A stretch of DNA of 14,045 bases from Avanaerovorax sp964442135 (GTDB lineage: Bacteria; Bacillota; Clostridia; Peptostreptococcales; Anaerovoracaceae). The position numbers were made by a program, and so were the translations under genes. Where the stretch lies: positions 1-14,045 of the forward strand of contig CAYTYN010000039.1 in NCBI GenBank assembly GCA_964442135.1, in the 5' to 3' direction. The notes under the pieces were generated by a model. That model worked only from the letters and a program-made list of their open reading frames with translations. It was not told the DNA's origin and made no database searches. How positions within the stretch are numbered: the first letter of the stretch is position 1; each line of letters starts with the position of its first letter. Of the stretch, positions 12,569 through 14,045 are shown in pieces.

Positions 12569-14045
12569 GTGAGAAAAACAAAAAAGCTATGTGCATGGCT
12601 GCTGATCTGCGCGATGGTCGTTACTCTTCTGCCGGGGACAGGGTTTGCGGCGGAAACGGAAAGCGGCATTGCAGGCCTGACGGTCAACAGCAGCAAGGTA
12701 GCCTTTGCAGGTCATGAATGGTGGGTGATTGGGGATGAAGAAAGCGGAGTGTATCCACTAGAAAACCACATTACCCTGCTTTCGGCGAATTCAGACTTTG
12801 GAACTACCGCCTTCCGTACCGGAAGCATGGCAAGCTTTGATAATTCAACCCAATACGCCACAGATTGGTACTATTACGCCGACAACCCGACCGAAATGAC
12901 TAACTGGGTAACGCCCAACGAATACGCCGGAAGCACCCTGCAACAGAAAATGGAGGAAATTGCAGAAACCTTCTCCGAAAAGGAACTGGCGGTTATTACC
13001 GCAAGGGATTTGACAAGTGATGACGGAATAGCCGGACAGGGAATATCCGATCAAAAGCTGTGGGCCATATCAGCAGCGGAATGGGACACGATAGGCAGTA
13101 ATACGGTGCGTGGCTACGGATTTTATTCTTGGTGGCTGCGCTCCCCTTACTCAGTCATTGCTTACAATGTGCAGCTGGGCTACCAAGATGGCGATAAAAC
13201 GATCGACCTCAATGCGTCCTACGACTATTACGCCGCCCGTCCCGCTTTGAGTTTAGATCTTAGCTCTGTATTCTTCACATCCGCCGCGAGTGAAGAGAGC
13301 GGAAAATCTGTTGCGACCGTAGGAAGCGGTCTGACCGCCATGGAAGAAGCTACCGATACGGTGAAATTCACCATGAAGGACAGCTCGCAAACACTGACAG
13401 TCACCGCAACGGATTACCAAAGTACGCAGACAGGGGAAACTCTCTACTTCACATATTCCAATGCGACCACCGGGGAGAACCAGTATGTTTCCTGTGTCCT
13501 GATTGATAGTGATGGCAAGGTAGCTTATTATGCCAAGCTGGCGGACAGCTCCAACGCGGCAAGCGGCGAGCTGTCCATCCCCCTTACAGGCGTTGCAGAT
13601 GGAACCTATACCCTGCAAATCTTCTCTGAAGAAGCCAACGACTATCTCTACACCGACTTTTGCAGCGAGCCGGTCACGATGACGGTAGAGGTTTATGACG
13701 GCTCCGGTACGGTGAGCGATTTCGGCAGTGAAGTCAGTGGACATAGCTGGGACACCGCATGGAGCAGTGACGAAAACCATCATTGGCACGAGTGTAAGGC
13801 GAACGGCTGCACGGTTACGGATAACAGCGCTAAGAACGGATATGGTGCGCATATCTACAATCAGGATGTTGTTTCCGATACCTACAAAGCAAGCGACGCC
13901 ACATGTACAGAATCGGCGACCTATTATTATTCCTGCCAATGCGGAAGAGCGGGAACGGAAACCTTTACTTACGAAACGGCGCTCGGTCATGATTTCACCG
14001 GTGCTTTTAACGCCTACGATGAATACGGCCACTGGCATATCTGCA
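12569..14045 (+). CDS. Secreted surface protein with DUF6273 domain, C-terminus beyond window
   Basis: A frame open to the window end starts at GTG 12569, with AAAGGAG nine bases upstream. The first 492 residues are visible. A signal peptide runs from MRKTKKLCAWLL to about GFA-A at 26-27. A DUF6273-like domain covers about 45-235, marked by FRTGSM, SWWLRSPYS (187-195) and AARPALSLDL (222-231). A beta-rich region (about 250-380) resembles an Ig-like module. Then come repeats of a cysteine/histidine type: HHWHECKANGC (404-414), ATCTESATYYYSCQCG (444-459), and the start of another at GHWHIC (487-492). Such repeats are frequent in large clostridial surface proteins, usually followed by more repeats and an anchor. 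The ligand is unknown. Codon use (GCG, GAA, AAC rich) differs from the minus-strand genes, and the position next to a mobile-element scar suggests acquisition. Confidence 0.85.
   Translation, partial: MRKTKKLCAWLLICAMVVTLLPGTGFAAETESGIAGLTVNSSKVAFAGHEWWVIGDEESGVYPLENHITLLSANSDFGTTAFRTGSMASFDNSTQYATDWYYYADNPTEMTNWVTPNEYAGSTLQQKMEEIAETFSEKELAVITARDLTSDDGIAGQGISDQKLWAISAAEWDTIGSNTVRGYGFYSWWLRSPYSVIAYNVQLGYQDGDKTIDLNASYDYYAARPALSLDLSSVFFTSAASEESGKSVATVGSGLTAMEEATDTVKFTMKDSSQTLTVTATDYQSTQTGETLYFTYSNATTGENQYVSCVLIDSDGKVAYYAKLADSSNAASGELSIPLTGVADGTYTLQIFSEEANDYLYTDFCSEPVTMTVEVYDGSGTVSDFGSEVSGHSWDTAWSSDENHHWHECKANGCTVTDNSAKNGYGAHIYNQDVVSDTYKASDATCTESATYYYSCQCGRAGTETFTYETALGHDFTGAFNAYDEYGHWHIC

Noticed and set aside
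13253..14038. Long minus-strand open frame (261 codons)
   Set aside because: It is antisense to the surface protein, which has a signal peptide, ribosome binding site and recognisable domains. The minus-strand product has none.
1..14045. tRNA, rRNA or other structured RNA genes
   Set aside because: No tRNA cloverleaf landmarks, rRNA stretches or familiar ncRNA cores were recognised by eye on either strand. A covariance-model scan was not possible.

Overview
The window looks like chromosomal DNA of an anaerobic Firmicute of the class Clostridia. Supporting signs are strong AGGAGG-type ribosome binding sites, GTG and TTG starts used beside ATG, frequent AGA and ATA codons, a CIRCE heat-shock operator, a MetH that lacks the SAM-binding activation domain, an mnmM-xpt pair, and a DUF6273-type surface protein with HWHxC repeats. 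I cannot name a species.

Layout. Positions 1-64 hold the start of a minus-strand exported protein cut by the window edge, with a near-consensus promoter. A minus-strand GNAT acetyltransferase (325-864) is divergent from a plus-strand lipoprotein (1039-2481). That lipoprotein resembles PepD-type M20 dipeptidases over its full length but seems to have lost the catalytic and metal-binding residues. A terminator hairpin that contains both stop codons separates it from a convergent minus-strand cluster, 7517 down to 2496: a membrane-anchored GH25 lysozyme, metF, metH and an EamA/DMT exporter. metF supplies 5-methyl-tetrahydrofolate and metH uses it to methylate homocysteine. The exporter is translationally coupled to metH by a GTGA overlap.

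Positions 7518-7790 form a compact divergent region. It carries a sigma-A promoter for the minus cluster, a possible 19-residue ORF with an ideal ribosome binding site, and a promoter for a small four-helix membrane protein (7791-8201). Next comes a minus-strand pair, mnmM (tRNA wobble-uridine methyltransferase family) and xpt (xanthine salvage). It is divergent from htpG (Hsp90), which has a CIRCE operator at its start site, so HrcA control is likely.

After the htpG terminator the character changes. Positions 11571-12248 hold only short fragments, one of them like the TnpV proteins of clostridial conjugative elements; this looks like a decayed mobile-element scar. A near-consensus promoter at 12249-12276 then starts a long leader. 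The leader carries a (CACAA)6 tandem repeat inside a short ORF and a terminator-like hairpin, and ends at a signal-peptide-bearing surface protein (12569 to the window end, incomplete). The repeat count decides whether the leader ORF reads through the hairpin, so this is the best candidate here for an undescribed mechanism: repeat-controlled attenuation of a surface protein.
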